NCBI GenBank assembly: GCA_963402885.1
Contig: OY727094.1
Coordinates: forward strand, 17,176,501 to 17,240,500
Source: Antedon bifida
Taxonomy: Eukaryota; Echinodermata; Crinoidea; Comatulida; Antedonidae
Reading direction: 5' to 3'
DNA: 64,000 nt
Shown: positions 41,701-48,190 of the stretch, piece after piece
Layout of the letters: each line of letters starts with the position of its first letter
Position numbering within the stretch: the first letter of the stretch is position 1
The notes under the pieces: generated by a model
Seen by the model: the letters and a program-made list of their open reading frames with translations, nothing else
Told to the model about the DNA's origin: nothing
The model's database searches: none
Translations under genes and position numbers: made by a program

Positions 41701-44700
41701 TTAACCTTTAGACCACTGGGGTTTTTATGGTATTTTTCAACTTCAATTGGATAGCAAATCTTTTTCATCCTCGTCGTATTACGGAGGAGCATAGATATAT
41801 GTTTATAACTATCAAAACGTACTAAAAAAGTCTAACAGTTTTTCTTTTACGTTAGCCCATTTTTGTTCAGCTTTGATAAAGTTACATGCGTTTTCATATT
41901 TGATTAAATTGGAAAGTTCCGTTTTGTATACGTTCCATATTGTTTGTGAAACATTTTCTTCCTTTAATAAATTATTATAGGTAAAACATGACTTATTAAT
42001 ACAAAAATAGAAAATAGAAATAAGTTCATTTATGAGTTTGCTGTTAGTATTCCCTGTAACAATTTTATATCCAACTGGAAAATTGACGGCATGTTTCGTT
42101 TGCAGGGAAACACGTTACAATCATTAAATCAAACTTTCTCCAGACTGGTTGGATTGTTTTACAAAGAAATATCATATGTTTTTCATTTTAAATTTCAATT
42201 TTACCTTTTTTGCATAGGTCAGTTTCCACTAACTTCCATAATTTCAGCTTTACACTACATGCTAGAATTCTGTGCAACAGCTTGAAATTAAATCATCATT
42301 TAATTCATCTGAATCTTATCAACATTTTTCATTTTTCCCTTTCATCCGCCGCCACCCACTGCTTCCCCCACTGCCAATGGGGAGGAGGAGCCGTTTTGAT
42401 CCTCTCTGAATCCATCTGGCCTCCACATCGTACCGATGTGTGAAGTTTATGAGCCAATAAACGTCATCCATGAAGATTCTTTAAATTCGAAGTCATCTCC
42501 CAAAATGTTGGGTATTCTAAAGTTAAAGTATTTTCCCGTTTTTCCATTCACATTTCACTAAATAAAAGTGTGATGTAAGATTCGCGACAACACGACATAT
42601 TACCCAATTCTCCTTTTTATAAGACGTGACATATTAAATACATTCTAATATAAAGTTTTTTGGTGGAGAGTAGTCCTACAATGATAATTATTATTAGACA
42701 TTTTATACAAAAAAACATCTCATAAATGATCGGTTCACCTCCACGACCTGAAAGTTCTCATTTGGGACGAGAAAGTAAAGCCCAGAACAAAAGTTTTATA
42801 TGCATTTTCAAATATTTTTCGTTATTCGAGTACAACTGTTTATTTTGGTCAGAAGAAAAGATTGATGCATTTAAACAATATTTAACAAGGCCATATACAT
42901 GGCTGCAGTTGCGTGCTAAAATTTGAGTTAGTGTTTACCAACCGACCGACTGACCATCTGACCGACCGACATAGTTAGCTGTAGAGTCGCGTTGCACACG
43001 CCTACTAAAAAGGTTTGGGAGAATTAACACATTAGTTTAATTCAACCTAAACCCCATTGGCTGGCAGCCAATTTGACTATTTTTTGCTTTAAATTACTTT
43101 AAAATGACTTACTCAACAAAGAACTGTATAAGAATTATTTATTCAGGAAGACAATATATCTTTCAGAGAAAATCAGTTTTGTGTCTCGATAGTCATCATC
43201 GGTCGGTGGGTTACGATAGCTGTGTAAAATAATAACACAGTGTTCTCTCGAAAATTAGAATACTATATCCGTCAGACGTCTTCTAACTTTATATAAAAAA
43301 TCTTCAGGGGAGGATTACATTTTCTAAAACACGACATTGTCACATTATACGATATGGATGTCAATAGACAATTCAAAGAAAATTTAACAAAAATGAGAAA
43401 ATATTTCAGACGACTTTATTCATTTCATCTTTATATATCGTATACGCGAAATGGATTGTCATTTAAATGATTCTTACTCTAATTAACATTGATTATAATC
43501 GCGAATGACAGTTCAAAATATGCAATGCATTGTGATATTCACGCAAGTAATGCAGTAAAAAAAAAGAGAATGTCCCGAATAAAACCAGATATTAGAGATC
43601 ATTACGTGTTAGCAGATATTCAATATGCAGATAATCCATCATGATGGTATACTGGAGGTTGTAATGTGTTTAAATATATAAAATCCTTATTTTCCATGAT
43701 AAAAATTAGAAATAAATTAGAAAAGTATATTCTGCCACTTGCGTTTAAAAAAAAGAGGCAATAAACTAACAAACCGCATCAGGTTTCGTATTATAATCTA
43801 TATTTAATTCATTGAGGTACAGTTAAAATTGTTCGATAAAAATATGACGGGTGAGGGCGCACTTTATTATATGGAATATTGTATTTGAACATTTTTAAAC
43901 ATATATCTGTAAACATTTTAGTTTATACTTTGGTTTTCTTTATATGTTATGTATTTTATTATATAATTTATTGTAAACTATACTTAAATTATTGTAGAAA
44001 CTGTTAATGTCGTAGGTTTTATAGCTTTGTTATTGTATTTTTCAACTGTCGGTAACGGCATCTCGTAATGTCAGTCACGCTTTGTACGCATTTGCTGTAC
44101 ACAATAATACGACATGAGGCGGTTATAAATTGGGTATAAAAAAGTCTAATTTTCTCAAGACGCAACATCAAGAAATGTTATTACCAATATACATAGGACC
44201 TACGGATGAAATTTTGTTAGGGTAAGTTCTTATACCATGGTGAGGGTAATTTTTGACCAGGCTAATATCACAAATAAAAATTTTTTTAAAATGGTGGGAC
44301 AAAATGTTTTTGATATCGAATTTTAAATAAATTCAAATCGCGAACATGATGTGCATACTGTAAAAAAGAAAGCCAAATGAAGGTAAGTTATTATGATACA
44401 AGATGCATTTTTGGATTAAAAAACAGTTATAGGACAAGCCAATTGTCTGCAGATAACAACAAGCAAAAGCAAAGCTGTGATATTATTGTGTTAGTTAGTG
44501 ATTAGGGGGACCTATTTGGCTGTATAATTGTGCCATTTCTTATAAAGTATCATGCATCATGTTAATAAGTTACAATACAAATCCGAGTGAATATTCCACT
44601 TGTTATGTACATGGATGATGCTTTATTGTCTGAAAGAATTACTAAAAAGAAAGTCCAAATGTTTACCAAATCTATTTGCGAATAAGGACCATGGGTTACT

Positions 44701-47700
44701 CCTTAGGCCAGCTACTTCAAACACATGATTCATACGTCAATGTTTATTAAGCAAAGGGAAACTGTCTGAATACTTCCACTATCGTAATAAGGTCAACTGT
44801 ATAGGCTAAATCTCTTTGCAATTTCTACCCCAGAAATGTTGATCAGCTTTTCCAAAGTGACAAGTAATGTGTAATGTAATTAAGGTGTAATTTACGAGTG
44901 ACCTGTCATGGCAATCCCATGTGAATAATTGTAGTCAGCAAAATATGAAAATATTTAAAAAAATACACAAATCGGACTATCGCAAAGGTTCAAAATTTGA
45001 TGTTAACAAAGATGGCAGCCATTTTTTTTAAATACTAGTAACCGCTTGTCGTAGACAGCTGTATTTGGTGTCAAATTATTCAAAATATATTTGTTTGTTA
45101 AGTATCAGCTGCTGCTTTTACAGATTTTTTCGAGATCTTTTTCAACTTTCGTAAGTCCTTGATTGTGTGTTGATAATTTTGAAATTTTCTTTGCTGCATT
45201 GATCTAGACAATTCCGATTGTTGATAATATGTTTGTATTTATGTGAATTTTTATCCCTACCCATATGTTCTTGAATACTTGTCTTTAGATAGACGATCAA
45301 AAGGAATGAATAAATTAGATAATATTGGTGCTAGTGGCAAACCCATACTTACACCATAGATTTGTTGATAATATGCATTATCATTGTAAACGAAATGAGT
45401 GGTTGAATTAATTTGCTTAAATGCTTTGTTATTATAGTTATATGTTCCTATTCAAGAGATGATTGGTCTTGTTTTTGGTGATCCATCACTGTCAAAGTCC
45501 ATGTGATTTTTGGTATTAAAACCATAATAATCTTGCGGGTGCGAACATTTTGGGTAGATATTTTTTAGGTCGCTTCATTCAAGAATTGTTGTAAAGATCC
45601 CTCTCTTTTGATTCTAGAGTCTAATACATGGAGTTTTGTAAATTTTGTTGGGTCGTCAATAATTCTGTACATTGCTCGATAATCATAATGTTAACTTTGG
45701 CGCCTTTATTCGTTCTAATTATAATAATATCTTTGTTTTTCTTTAAACCAATTGAGGTCTTAATCGTGTCCATGTCCTTTCTTGATGGTTTGTAGGTATT
45801 ATTAAACATGTGTGTGCAATCTTCTGCCTTGTTGTTATCAATAATTTCTTGTAGCATTTTATAACCGATCAATTTAAAGCAAGCAAATTACTGTTTTGTT
45901 TTAAGATAGTAGGCCTATTGTACATTGTATTGTATATTGTATGGACAAAAAAATGCATTTTGAAAAACAATTGTTTTTTTTCCTGCCAAATTGCAGGCCA
46001 TATTGGATTCTGTCATGACGATGTCATTGTATTGACTTGATTCATCAACTACTATGAGATGTAAAAAGTAAACCTCTGCTAATTTTAATCATCATAACAC
46101 AACTCCAAGTAACAAACCGTGAATTGGTTTTCCATATCTCCTATATATAGGAGTGAGTGAGTGGACATTTGTATATTGTAAACAATGTACTACTACAGTA
46201 ATGGATTTAATATTTCATATGAAAGAAACAAAAAAAAAGCAGTGCAACCTACTACTACAAGAAATACTTTGCCTTATCAACGACCAAATAACCTACAATT
46301 CAAATACTAAATAGAAATGTTATAGTTGATATCATGTAAAAAGTCAAGAAAAATATGCATTATGCCTGCAGAAATGCAGTACAACCTATAGTCTGGGCTC
46401 CAGATGGAGTTTTGTGAAAATATAAATATTTTTGCACATATGGAGTTTGGATACTCCGTCTGGGGAAACACGCATAAGTCACGTGGTTTGACACCAAGAA
46501 TTCTTGGTGCATAAATTATCCAGTTGACTAGTTTCAGCCGCATGCCATTGGCTACTCACTCGTACGTCGTTTTAATATTCATATTTCAGACTTTCAAAGA
46601 CTCAACATCTAAGACGATGCGCATGCGCTACTGTATGTTACGTTTAGACAATGTGTACTTGGTTGGGTACATTGATGAAAGTTTCTGAAGGCTAGAAATG
46701 ATTTTATATGCCTAGTAGTCTGGTAAACATTTGATGAAATTTTTCCTAAGAACATGAAAACTCGTCTTGATATGATAGGCTAGCTTCTCCGCCAAATCAA
46801 ACTTTGAATGGATCATTTATTATGCGGAGAAAATTTGATTTAATTCCCACCCAGACCCTGTCCTGTTCTGTGTGGTGGTGTAGCCATGTTGTGTGCCGGT
46901 CGGTAGTGGTATGTACCTTATTGGCATTTTATTTGGAAGGTCATACGTACGAGTTGAGTAGCCCTACGAAGGAGGCCTAGGCCAGGACTAAACAATTAAT
47001 AAACAAAACAACTTGGTAACACGATTTTATATTTCAACAGTTGTTCAGTCTCGATCATACATTCAGCACTGTACGTACGTACTCGATCTTTTTCATTTTG
47101 AAACAAAATGATCATTGGTTGATTCGAAATCCATATTTACATACCGCCCGTCCCATATAGCCAAATACGGTATGATAATCTACGTCATTCTTATCGGATG
47201 TTTGCGGTCTGCAAATCGATTTCTATACGTGTTTCACAAGTCTGTATTTTCAGACAAAAATCGCGGTCGAAATAAAAACAAATAAATAAAAAAAAAAAGA
47301 AAAGACAATAAATACAGACTTGGGGCAAGTCTATACAACCTACTACATAAGACCGAAAAATTTGTACAATTCAAATACTAAAATGGTGCTATCCTGTACA
47401 TAAATGCACAAGTCAGATGTAATAATTTAACAAATTTATAAAAAAAGAGACAGCAGGTACCAATCCTCTGGTCATGTTGATATCTTTACCCCAACCCCAT
47501 CATTCATAGACACAGTATCATGAATGCTGATAATACTATCGATTGACAGTAGGTAAATTTATGTGAACCAAAAGATTATTTACTGCCGAAAATAAGAAAA
47601 AATATGAAGGTATTATTCAAGTAGCCTCTATACCGTAATAAAATATATACATTCTTTAGGAATGCATTTTGTGCAATTCTGTTTCAGGAACAAGCATTTT

Positions 47701-47873
47701 AATCTAAAATTAATAAGTACAAAATTTAGGATTCTGATCATGAATGCGATTACAAAAATTAATTTATGACTTACATTATTTTGTTGGTCCACTGCTGCTG
47801 CCATGTCTACCAATGTTTGGCAGACATTGACGAGACCACATGCTGCACCCACATGCAATGCTGTATCGCCATC
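2507..47873 (-). CDS. ROCO-family protein: ankyrin - Death - Roc - COR (20 exons, 5' end missing)
   Basis: This is the host gene of the window. Twenty minus-strand exons with AG acceptors and GT donors join in consistent phase into 2916 nt (971 codons plus stop). In the assembled protein, ankyrin repeats occupy about 1-137, a Death domain about 149-231, a Roc GTPase about 232-540 and a COR domain from about 540 to the end. Roc motifs visible are GLENVGKTS (G1), DFGGQ (G3) and THYE at the G4 position. ROCO proteins are GTPases that dimerise through COR; ankyrin and Death modules also occur in the ROCO kinase DAPK1, but in another order and with a kinase that is not seen here. A role in death-domain or innate signalling is an inference. 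The first exon visible is an internal ankyrin exon, so the N-terminus lies upstream or is unrecognised. The intron between the first two exons spans about 23 kb and is full of mobile DNA. Confidence 0.85.
2992..3081 (-). CDS. ROCO gene exon: acidic linker (original copy)
   Basis: This 90-nt exon encodes 30 residues (TTIVRTTIINTES, then an acidic SSPEDDD run). It lies in the expected place before the last COR segment. A second copy sits at 3941-4030. Confidence 0.75.
3329..3610 (-). CDS. ROCO gene exon: COR domain, C-terminal lobe
   Basis: This 282-nt exon encodes 94 residues: GRIFYVLSRLKPQRDD, LFHDFDGYLPDDLFQRVATK, then a beta-rich stretch ending INNCRLFQ. The FYVxSRL and LPxxLFQR motifs are hallmarks of COR. 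Confidence 0.88.
3691..3830 (-). pseudogene. Broken copy of the COR exon
   Basis: This stretch resembles the exon at 4226-4381, including the shared run over TTTGCATGAGAGACACAAAG on the plus strand. It has a two-base insertion relative to the intact copy (ATAATAATGG for ATATATGG) and other indels, so it cannot be used as an exon. The intron next to it (3612-3690) is also duplicated at about 4147-4220. Confidence 0.75.
3941..4030 (-). CDS. ROCO gene exon: duplicated 90-nt exon (possibly skipped)
   Basis: This exon is a near copy of the exon at 2992-3081, with the same length, phase and splice borders. Its position between FGLMCEKKSKK and NVGRIFYVLSRL interrupts what would normally be a continuous COR segment. 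It keeps the frame whether included or skipped, so it may be alternatively spliced or ignored. Confidence 0.55.
4092..4141 (-). pseudogene. Short fragment of the COR exon
   Basis: About 50 bp match the middle of the intact exon (plus-strand CTCATCCTTCCATATATGCT). It abuts the copied intron sequence. It is a third partial copy left by the local duplication. Confidence 0.6.
4226..4381 (-). CDS. ROCO gene exon: COR domain, second part
   Basis: This 156-nt exon encodes 52 residues (LKQLWRNLNRGKLDEKLL, then FFVSLMQTFGLMCEKKSKK), a typical COR segment. It is the only intact copy. A frameshifted copy lies at about 3691-3830 and a short fragment at about 4092-4141. Confidence 0.85.
4662..4745. repeat. 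Foldback repeat (CAGAACCTCCTGTAAGCGG type)
   Basis: The left part has CAGAACCTCCTGTAAGCGG and the right part has AGGTGACCGCTTACGTGAGGTTCTG. The outer AGAACCTC and GAGGTTCT are inverted, and CTGTAAGCGG pairs imperfectly with CCGCTTAC. It resembles a short dispersed hairpin repeat of marine animals; the class is not assigned. Confidence 0.6.
5759..5830. repeat. AAT-rich microsatellite
   Basis: Interrupted runs of (AAT)n and related triplets, ending in AATAAAATCTTTATTTTA. No other function is visible. Confidence 0.85.
6870..6927. repeat. Short palindromic repeat
   Basis: The sequence CTAGAGGG with GAGCGAGCGAAGCGAGCTC inside and CCCTCTAG at the end forms nested inverted repeats. It is a possible small foldback element, with no coding content. 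Confidence 0.55.
8366..8551 (-). CDS. ROCO gene exon: COR domain, first part
   Basis: This 186-nt exon encodes 62 residues. It contains NKVLLEYLHDIGEILFYPDD, which matches the characteristic 'LxFLHxxGxILYF' core of COR domains, then KEKIVIDLMGVVDKF. Confidence 0.88.
8759..9007 (-). CDS. ROCO gene exon: Roc-COR junction
   Basis: This 249-nt exon encodes 83 residues starting VEEIENKIWKALEGK and including VRILPIKWLQILQEM, the LPxxW motif typical of the end of Roc and start of COR. Confidence 0.85.
9579..9737 (-). CDS. ROCO gene exon: Roc G4 region (THYE)
   Basis: This 159-nt exon encodes 53 residues: NLEFILFWIRSVF, then NNKILLIGTHYESL. The strand plus GTH is the Roc version of G4 (usually THxD). 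Here the aspartate position is glutamate, a conservative departure that could affect guanine specificity. Confidence 0.85.
10014..10103 (-). CDS. ROCO gene exon: Roc beta strand
   Basis: This 90-nt, phase-0 exon encodes 30 residues (IFMVSFAVVCVVFNLNEDLN...), the hydrophobic strand after switch II. The acceptor is TACTAG and the donor GTAATC. Confidence 0.8.
10747..10922 (-). CDS. ROCO gene exon: Roc switch II (G3, DFGGQ)
   Basis: This 176-nt exon encodes about 59 residues including RPEIPKEFLNKVVSKLRFA and FVMNIWDFGGQPIYHVIQR. WDFGGQ is the G3/switch II signature of Roc domains. Phase restores to 0 at its end. Confidence 0.88.
11240..11984. mobile_element. Non-autonomous hAT-like element, 745 bp, 6-bp target duplication
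   Basis: Ends are inverted: the left starts CAGAGGTCCCAAGTT and the right end is the reverse complement of the same 15 bases. Both flanks carry the 6-mer AAGTTG (11234-11239 and 11985-11990). CAGxGGT-type ends are typical of hAT elements, but the usual hAT duplication is 8 bp. The interior has no transposase. It lies in a ROCO intron. Confidence 0.85.
12033..13640 (+). mobile_element. 5'-truncated, decayed non-LTR retrotransposon (LINE)
   Basis: Plus-strand translation gives reverse-transcriptase blocks in order: KSPGSDQVYSEM, PKPGKKKGPPKNIRPIILL, TQAAYRRGRSTTEH, LLLLDMTSAFDTVRR, LGVPQGDCMSPILFTLYL and the catalytic YADDISF. A C-terminal WYGHIIRLPDD...GRPRNNWMNQIKKDL tail follows. One frameshift lies near 12550-12590. 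In-frame stops sit at 12725, 13115 and 13355, and the natural stop is at 13622-13624. A GAAGAAGAG-rich tail follows. There is no endonuclease domain, so it is 5'-truncated and dead. It lies opposite to the host gene within an intron. The WYGH...GRP tail is shared by several clades, so I do not name one. Confidence 0.92.
13818..13931 (-). CDS. ROCO gene exon: inserted basic linker in Roc, part 2
   Basis: This 114-nt exon encodes 38 residues of low complexity (ESRPEKEKNPTEAS, TSKQEAKSRETSKR). The acceptor is TTTTTCAG and the donor GTAAATA. Length and the SKQE-A/T-KS motif match the preceding exon. Confidence 0.7.
14342..14455 (-). CDS. ROCO gene exon: inserted basic linker in Roc, part 1
   Basis: This 114-nt exon (38 residues) carries VTVKQMLKIPRHTKGY and then a basic, Pro/Ser-rich stretch ending PSKQETKS. 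It lies between G1 and G3 and is probably a disordered insertion. The next exon has the same length and a similar SKQEAKS motif, suggesting exon duplication. Confidence 0.7.
14836..15085 (+). mobile_element. tRNA-derived SINE
   Basis: The head resembles a tRNA gene: an A-box-like GTGGTTTGGTGG at 14845-14856 and a B box GGTTCAAGTCC at 14890-14900, spaced as in a tRNA. A unique body of about 150 bp and an A-rich tail (AATAATAAAAAAAAATAAATAAAT) follow. It would be transcribed by RNA polymerase III and mobilised by a LINE. A related tRNA-like head occurs on the minus strand at about 51985-52070. Confidence 0.85.
15135..15238 (-). CDS. ROCO gene exon: Roc switch I region
   Basis: This 104-nt exon encodes about 35 residues (FNPLHVITDAMVKTTVCTP...), phase 2 in and phase 1 out. 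It follows the P-loop exon and should cover the switch I part. The assignment rests on splice borders and phase rather than on a strong motif. Confidence 0.75.
15742..16088. mobile_element. TTAA-flanked MITE, 347 bp
   Basis: Perfect inverted ends AGATGTATTGTCCCCC are flanked by TTAA on both sides (15738-15741 and 16089-16092). TTAA duplication is used by piggyBac- and Kolobok-type transposases. There is no coding content. A diverged, partial relative sharing the TTGGCTGGCAGCCAATTTGA segment lies at about 43015-43165. Confidence 0.88.
16451..16616 (-). CDS. ROCO gene exon: Roc P-loop (G1)
   Basis: This 166-nt exon encodes 55 residues. The second half is a beta strand RTIFVGLENVGKTS followed by helix TINSILRKE, a canonical GxxxxGK[ST] nucleotide-binding loop. 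The first half (EEILARGPDAVKAFQNALEEG) is a helical lead-in seen in front of many ROCO GTPase domains. Confidence 0.88.
16617..17105. other. Intron, nothing recognised
   Basis: AT-rich intron sequence between the Roc P-loop and Death-domain exons. I see no repeat or RNA gene. Confidence 0.4.
17106..17354 (-). CDS. ROCO gene exon: Death domain
   Basis: This 249-nt exon encodes 83 residues with the six-helix pattern of a Death domain: KELLYIANN, KLIAANLGM, the DINSFEL turn, TYNMLNAWAGK, and a C-terminal LVAALRKAEEKDVADKIE. Tryptophan in the LNAWAG segment and the final LRKAEEKDVADKIE helix are typical of the fold. Death domains mediate homotypic signalling complexes. Its placement directly before the Roc P-loop exon is distinctive. 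Confidence 0.85.
17789..17824 (-). CDS. ROCO gene micro-exon (36 nt), linker before the Death domain
   Basis: This small exon between TTTAG and GTATG encodes about 12 residues (GGPLPYIEMTSS). It is supported because its phase (1 in, 1 out) exactly links the ankyrin cap exon to the Death-domain exon. Confidence 0.7.
17825..18271. other. Intron, nothing recognised
   Basis: Intron between the 36-nt micro-exon and the ankyrin cap exon. I see no structured feature. Confidence 0.4.
18272..18365 (-). CDS. ROCO gene exon: capping ankyrin repeat
   Basis: This 94-nt exon begins NGKSASDIYNEN and ends in a partial codon (phase 1). The NGKSASDI start resembles the last repeat of an ankyrin array. The donor is GTAAGTTG and the acceptor TGTCAG. 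Confidence 0.8.
18366..19614. other. Intron, nothing recognised
   Basis: AT-rich intron. The short minus-strand frame at 19102-19383 is hydrophobic and without motif; I do not support it as a gene. Confidence 0.4.
19615..19731 (-). CDS. ROCO gene exon: diverged ankyrin repeat
   Basis: This 117-nt exon encodes 39 residues beginning NGDNALHIIARSK, an ankyrin helix start with a few extra residues in the middle. The acceptor is TTTTTCAAG-type and the donor GTTAG. It is phase 0 on both sides. Confidence 0.8.
20828..20894 (+). CDS. hAT transposase exon 1
   Basis: A short first exon starts MSSKKAKQSQQAK and ends IFSYFSKN, with donor GTAAGT. The KNIFSYFSK end resembles the short 'IxxFF' motifs seen at the N-terminus of related transposases. 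Phase 1 matches the acceptor at 21427/21428. Confidence 0.75.
21428..23330 (+). pseudogene. hAT transposase, TTF zinc finger type (frameshifted)
   Basis: Exon 2 starts after TTTTACAG. It first encodes a Pro/Thr/Asp-rich linker made of repeats such as TATAPDNRPP. A TTF-type zinc-finger segment follows (FDSSWKRKREWLVM, FCLLCQKHNM, LRLESVKQHENAESH). The frame shifts near 21990-22010, then gives the hAT core: LLFDETTDVSVKEQM, LCAIGTDGASVMTGKHNG, GCHCAAHKLNLAA, RWLSIGNC. A second shift near 22940 coincides with a jump from FTSRMDG to QYIVDHYAD, where the middle of the usual transposase is missing. The dimerisation part (YPNIAELAEVYRTIP, ADVERDFSQMK, RMTEKTLDAIMRI) follows across a third shift near 23130. 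It belongs with the widespread zinc-finger hAT transposases and is inactive. Confidence 0.88.
24604..24702 (-). CDS. ROCO gene exon: ankyrin repeat
   Basis: This 99-nt phase-0 exon encodes a 33-residue ankyrin repeat (DGYSPLLRAAANG to NVNQQNK). The acceptor is TTTTTTAG and the donor GTAAGTTG. It matches the distant upstream exon in length, phase and ending. Confidence 0.85.
24703..27185. other. Start of the 23-kb intron, nothing clear
   Basis: AT-rich non-coding sequence between the ankyrin exon and the large array. Short plus-strand frames at 25325 and 25902 have no recognisable motif. The stretch about 26220-26580 looks like a transposon 3' tail (ending AATAAAGACCAAAAATCATTC), but I cannot assign it. 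Confidence 0.35.
27186..28689 (+). repeat. Array unit 1 (outermost, most diverged)
   Basis: It starts CTAGAATTT. The hairpin arms are AATTCGTCA and TGACGAATT, so both arms changed together relative to the other units. The tag TAGGTGATCATTT (27217-27229) pairs with the terminal palindrome at 39828-39861. The body is recognisable (GGTGAAATTACGGGAC at 27387, GATGACGTCA) but clearly more diverged than the rest. Confidence 0.75.
28690..30374 (+). repeat. Array unit 2
   Basis: Hairpin at 28700-28720; tag GGTTATCCGC (28722-28731), matched by the right-end hairpin at 31957-31985. It carries a stretch of about 190 bp (28830-29020) that the other units lack. Confidence 0.75.
30375..31910 (+). repeat. 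Array unit 3 with its right end
   Basis: Hairpin at 30385-30405; tag AGTTATCCGC (30406-30415). The right-end hairpin at 31885-31910 has arms AGTTATCCGC and GCGGATAACT around CATAGT. This unit is complete from left hairpin to right hairpin and is the best example of an uninterrupted element. Confidence 0.8.
31957..31985 (+). repeat. Right-end hairpin of unit 2
   Basis: Arms GGTTATC and GATAACC with inner arms GCAAC and GTTGC around TTC; one mismatch inside. It is preceded by TTTCGTACAATCACAAGA, the same lead-in as the hairpin at 39767. Confidence 0.8.
31988..33536 (+). repeat. Array unit 4
   Basis: Starts directly after the right end of unit 2. Hairpin at 31998-32018; tag GGTTTTCCGC (32020-32029), a variant seen nowhere else on a left end. 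The matching right-end hairpin is at 39767-39796. Confidence 0.75.
33537..35052 (+). repeat. Array unit 5
   Basis: Lacks the CTAGACATG lead; hairpin at 33538-33558 and tag GGTTATCCGC (33560-33569). By bracket order its partner is the right end at 39700-39724, whose arms match except for the first base (A instead of G). Confidence 0.65.
35053..36642 (+). repeat. Array unit 6 with its right end
   Basis: Hairpin at 35063-35083; tag AGTTATCCGC (35084-35093). The right-end hairpin is at 36617-36642 with loop TACTAA. Unit 7 follows after two bases. Confidence 0.8.
36645..37973 (+). repeat. Array unit 7 (5' deletion)
   Basis: Hairpin at 36655-36675; tag AGTTATCCGC (36676-36685). It lacks the GGTGAAATTACGGGAC segment found in the others, which explains its shorter 1.33-kb length. 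Its 3' half is nearly identical to that of unit 8. Confidence 0.78.
37974..39584 (+). repeat. Array unit 8 (innermost of the right block)
   Basis: Hairpin at 37984-38004; tag AGTTATCCGC (38005-38014); the first right end after it is at 39560-39584. Long stretches match unit 7 with only scattered differences, indicating a recent copy. Confidence 0.78.
39560..39724 (+). repeat. Three successive right-end hairpins
   Basis: Hairpins at 39560-39584, 39633-39657 and 39700-39724 all have arms AGTTATCCGC and GCGGATAACT around TGAAT. Each is preceded by a poly-A run and GATGATGAAACAGGACAG. They close units 8, 7 and 5 in the bracket reading, or are a local tandem duplication. Confidence 0.8.
39767..39796 (+). 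repeat. Right-end hairpin of unit 4
   Basis: Arms GGTTTTCC and GGAAAACC with inner arms GCAAC and GTTGC around TTC, and a T bulge. Both arms carry the same A-to-T type change as the unit 4 tag at 32020-32029. Confidence 0.8.
39828..39861 (+). repeat. Terminal 34-bp perfect palindrome (right end of unit 1)
   Basis: TAGGTGATCATTTAGAA is followed directly by its own reverse complement. The first 13 bases equal the unit 1 tag at 27217-27229, 12.6 kb away. This is the outermost right end of the array. Confidence 0.88.
39864..40523. other. Intron sequence between two elements
   Basis: AT-rich DNA with A-rich runs between the array and the inverted-repeat element. No gene or repeat structure is recognised. 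Confidence 0.4.
41840..42290 (-). pseudogene. LINE ORF2 C-terminal remnant
   Basis: Minus-strand translation across frames gives FNFKLLHRILAC, LKLWKLVETDLCKKGK, HMIFLCKTIQPVWRKF, then KLINELISIFYFCINKSCF and ENACNFIKAEQKW. The pattern (hxxILxC..L.LW...C..C....H.F..C..V..W) is the zinc-binding C-terminal region of non-LTR reverse transcriptases. Frames change at least once, so it is a fossil. Confidence 0.65.
43015..43165. mobile_element. Partial, diverged copy of the 15742 MITE
   Basis: It shares CCATTGGCTGGCAGCCAATT and TTTTTTGCTTT with the MITE at 15742-16088, and ends GACAATATATCTTT, close to that element's right end. The left part is missing or rearranged. Confidence 0.65.
44071..45289. 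other. Intron sequence, nothing recognised
   Basis: Non-coding sequence between the inverted-repeat element and the Penelope-like remnant. Part may be decayed Penelope 3' sequence, but I see no diagnostic motif. Confidence 0.35.
45290..45870 (-). pseudogene. Penelope-like element RT remnant
   Basis: Minus-strand pieces in order are MLQEIIDNNKAED, NKDIIIIRTNKGAKVNIMI, YRIIDDPTKFTKLHVLD, SPKTRPII and FVYNDNAYYQQIYGVSMGLP followed by LAPILSNLF. The NKG..V.IMI, RPII and QxxGxSMGLPLAPxLSNLF blocks are characteristic of Penelope-like reverse transcriptases. At least one frame change and a stop (near 45575) separate them, and the catalytic DD block is not found. Confidence 0.78.
45871..47774. other. 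Intron sequence with small palindromes
   Basis: No gene is recognised. There is a perfect 18-bp palindrome at 46492-46509 (arm CACCAAGAA). There is also a looser inverted pair CCAGATGGAGT / ACTCCGTCTGG near 46398-46465. Confidence 0.4.
47775..47873 (-). CDS. ROCO gene exon: ankyrin repeat
   Basis: This 99-nt phase-0 exon encodes one complete 33-residue ankyrin repeat starting DGDTALHVGAACG and ending VDQQNN. The borders are TAG acceptor and GTAAG donor. It is separated from the next exon by about 23 kb, but the same one-repeat-per-exon layout and phase make joining them reasonable. It could instead belong to another ankyrin gene if the intron hides a gene end. Confidence 0.75.
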
Positions 47874-48190
47874 CTATTTAACATTTAAAAAATAAATATG
47901 TTAGAAATATGCACATTTTTGTTAATAAAAAAAAACAAAACAACAAGAATCTTTTTACAATAATATATCACAGTTGAATAAAAGTATATCTCAAACTAGT
48001 AAGTGTACTTGCCCAAGGGCAAGTTTCAATTATAGTTTAAAACACAGTACAATTGCAATCAAGTAAAGTTTGATACCTCATTAATACCCCATGCTCTCCC
48101 TAATTGTGGCAATTTTTATTCACCATATGTATGGATGCATGCAATAACAAAAAACAGACAAATATACAAAAAGTGGTGAATTTCCACCCC

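Larger units (their letters stand above)
40524..44070. mobile_element. Long inverted-repeat (foldback-like) element, ~3.5 kb
   Basis: Left arm about 40524-41090 and right arm about 43435-44070 are inverted copies with moderate divergence. Examples are GTTGAAAAATACAATAACAA at the left versus its reverse complement at the right, and CCATTTCGCGTATACGA at the inner ends. Outer ends are ATTGCGAGACGCC and the reverse complement of ATTACGAGATGCC. The middle (41090-43435) holds a LINE remnant, a GACCGACC-type run at about 42940-42970 and a MITE fragment. No transposase is seen, and I cannot define a target duplication. Confidence 0.75.

Noticed and set aside
47628-47858. 76-codon minus-strand frame as a separate small protein
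   Set aside because: Only its first part is an ankyrin exon; the rest reads through a GTAAG splice donor into intron sequence.
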